Positions 5,246 to 6,313 of a DNA stretch of 6,313 bases are shown here, one piece after another. The position numbers and the translations under genes are program-made. Position 1 is the stretch's first letter, and each line of letters starts with the position of its first letter. A model generated the notes under the pieces. It was not told where the DNA came from. It did no database searches and worked only from the letters and a program-made list of their open reading frames with translations. The DNA comes from Legionella longbeachae (lineage in GTDB: Bacteria > Pseudomonadota > Gammaproteobacteria > Legionellales > Legionellaceae): contig JACPOX010000175.1 in the NCBI GenBank assembly GCA_016191305.1, positions 2,927 through 9,239 on the forward strand. The letters run 5' to 3'.

Positions 5246-6313
5246 TTATCCCTGAATACCATTATGTCGTAATAAAGCATCAACTGTTGCGGGACGGCCT
5301 CTAAATTCCTTATACGCCTCTGCTGCCTTCTTCGAACCGCCAACTTCTAAAATATGGTGCAGAAAATCATGTCCTGTTTTAGAATTTAAAACACCTTCTT
5401 CTTCAAATCTGGAAAAAGCGTCGCTAGATAATACTTCGGCCCAACTATAACTGTAATAACCTGCTGCATAGCCTCCACCAAATATATGACTAAAACTCTG
5501 TGGGAATCGATTATAAGGAACAATAGGCACGATGCATGTTTTAGAACGTACATCAGCTAGAATATCATTGACCAATGAATCATGATTTGCGTCATATTCC
5601 TGATGAATACGAAAATCAAATAAAGAAAATTCCATCTGTCTTAACATAGCCATTGCAGATTGAAAATTTTTCGCAGCAATCAAACGCTCAAAAAGTGAGT
5701 CTGGAAGCGGCTCGCCACTATCCACATGGGAGGTCAAAACGGCTAAACCGCTTTGTTCCCAACACCAATTTTCAAAAAATTGACTAGGTAACTCCACAGC
5801 ATCCCATTCTACTCCATTAATACCTGATGCCCCGAGATAATCAACCTGCGTTAGAATATGGTGCAAACAATGACCAAATTCATGAAATAAAGTCACCACT
5901 TCTTCGGGAGATAGTTTGGCAGGCATATTGGCGGCTGCTTTGGCAAAATTACACGTTAGCGTCGCTATGGGTAGTTGAATTGTGTCATCATCCAGTCTTC
6001 TGCGGCTTTGTAGCGAATCCATCCATGCACCACTGTGTTTATTCGATCGAGCAAATAAATCGGTATAGACATAACCACGAACATTATTATGCGCATCAAT
6101 AACACAATAACATTGTACGTCTTTATGCCAAATATCAACCCCCTTTATTTCCTCAATCTTCATTCCATAAAGTTTTTCAACTAGATTAAATAGCCCCTGC
6201 ATTACCTTAGGTTGTGGAAAATAGGGGCGTAAATCTTCTTGTGACAGAGAATATAAGTCTTGTCTTCTTTTTTCAGACAAATAGCTTATATCCCAGGGTT
6301 TCACTGATTTTAG
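5246..6313 (-). CDS. prlC: Oligopeptidase A, M3 family zinc metallopeptidase (C-terminal half, 5' end outside window)
   Basis: The visible 355 residues correspond to about the C-terminal half of the roughly 680-aa OpdA/PrlC, a cytoplasmic thimet-type oligopeptidase that degrades short peptides and cleaved signal peptides. The frame is open to the right edge (LKSVKPWD...), so the GTG at 6304 is an internal valine and not a start. HEFGH (5884-5870) gives the two zinc histidines and catalytic Glu, and the third ligand is the Glu of AVELPSQF about 30 residues on. Other family landmarks are LRPYFP, GAWMDS, LTCNFAKA, ENWCWE, ILRQMEFSLFDFRIH, and the substrate-binding FSHIFGGGYAAGYYSY. The C-terminus FRGRPATVDALLRHNGIQG matches the E. 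coli ending. No break or lost active-site residue is seen. It is a host core gene lying upstream of ssrA on the same strand, outside the mobile element. Confidence 0.95.
   Translation of the reverse strand, partial: LKSVKPWDISYLSEKRRQDLYSLSQEDLRPYFPQPKVMQGLFNLVEKLYGMKIEEIKGVDIWHKDVQCYCVIDAHNNVRGYVYTDLFARSNKHSGAWMDSLQSRRRLDDDTIQLPIATLTCNFAKAAANMPAKLSPEEVVTLFHEFGHCLHHILTQVDYLGASGINGVEWDAVELPSQFFENWCWEQSGLAVLTSHVDSGEPLPDSLFERLIAAKNFQSAMAMLRQMEFSLFDFRIHQEYDANHDSLVNDILADVRSKTCIVPIVPYNRFPQSFSHIFGGGYAAGYYSYSWAEVLSSDAFSRFEEEGVLNSKTGHDFLHHILEVGGSKKAAEAYKEFRGRPATVDALLRHNGIQG

Noticed and set aside
5827..6102. Plus-strand 91-codon open frame
   Set aside because: It is antisense to prlC, including the HEFGH region.
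1..6313. CRISPR array or insertion sequence
   Set aside because: No regularly spaced repeats and no transposase-like frame with terminal repeats were seen.

Overview
The window shows the junction between a bacterial chromosome and an integrated mobile element inserted at the 3' end of the tmRNA gene ssrA. The host looks like a gammaproteobacterium of the Legionella/Legionellales type. This is an inference from the AT-rich base composition, the tmRNA tag that begins ANDENF and ends EAIAA (close to what I recall for Legionella), and an OpdA/PrlC-type M3 oligopeptidase next to ssrA.

Right side (about 4708-6313), host core: the C-terminal half of prlC (minus strand, running off the right edge), a 13-bp perfect hairpin after its stop, then a complete ssrA on the minus strand with an extended -10 promoter, a resume codon and an 18-residue tag.

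Middle and left (about 4707 down to 308), element backbone, all on the minus strand: a short leader carrying an intrinsic terminator and the integrase promoter; a P4-type tyrosine integrase; a coupled 187-aa protein I do not recognise; a regulatory gap with AT-rich inverted repeats and three TGATCA boxes; an AlpA-type regulator overlapping by one base a helicase-type replication initiator with no primase domain; an inverted repeat containing two exact GGTGAACA/TGTTCACC units, which matches my recollection of the type I iterons bound by phage P4 alpha protein; and a small DUF5681-like protein with an AT-hook-like GRPKG motif. Integration, regulation and replication functions are compactly ordered, as in P4-like satellites and related integrative islands. 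No capsid, terminase or conjugation gene is visible.

Left edge (2-292): a plus-strand reading frame open to the window edge, convergent with the backbone. It is probably the C-terminus of a larger cargo protein. The distal attachment site was not found, so the element continues beyond the left edge and its cargo is mostly unseen.
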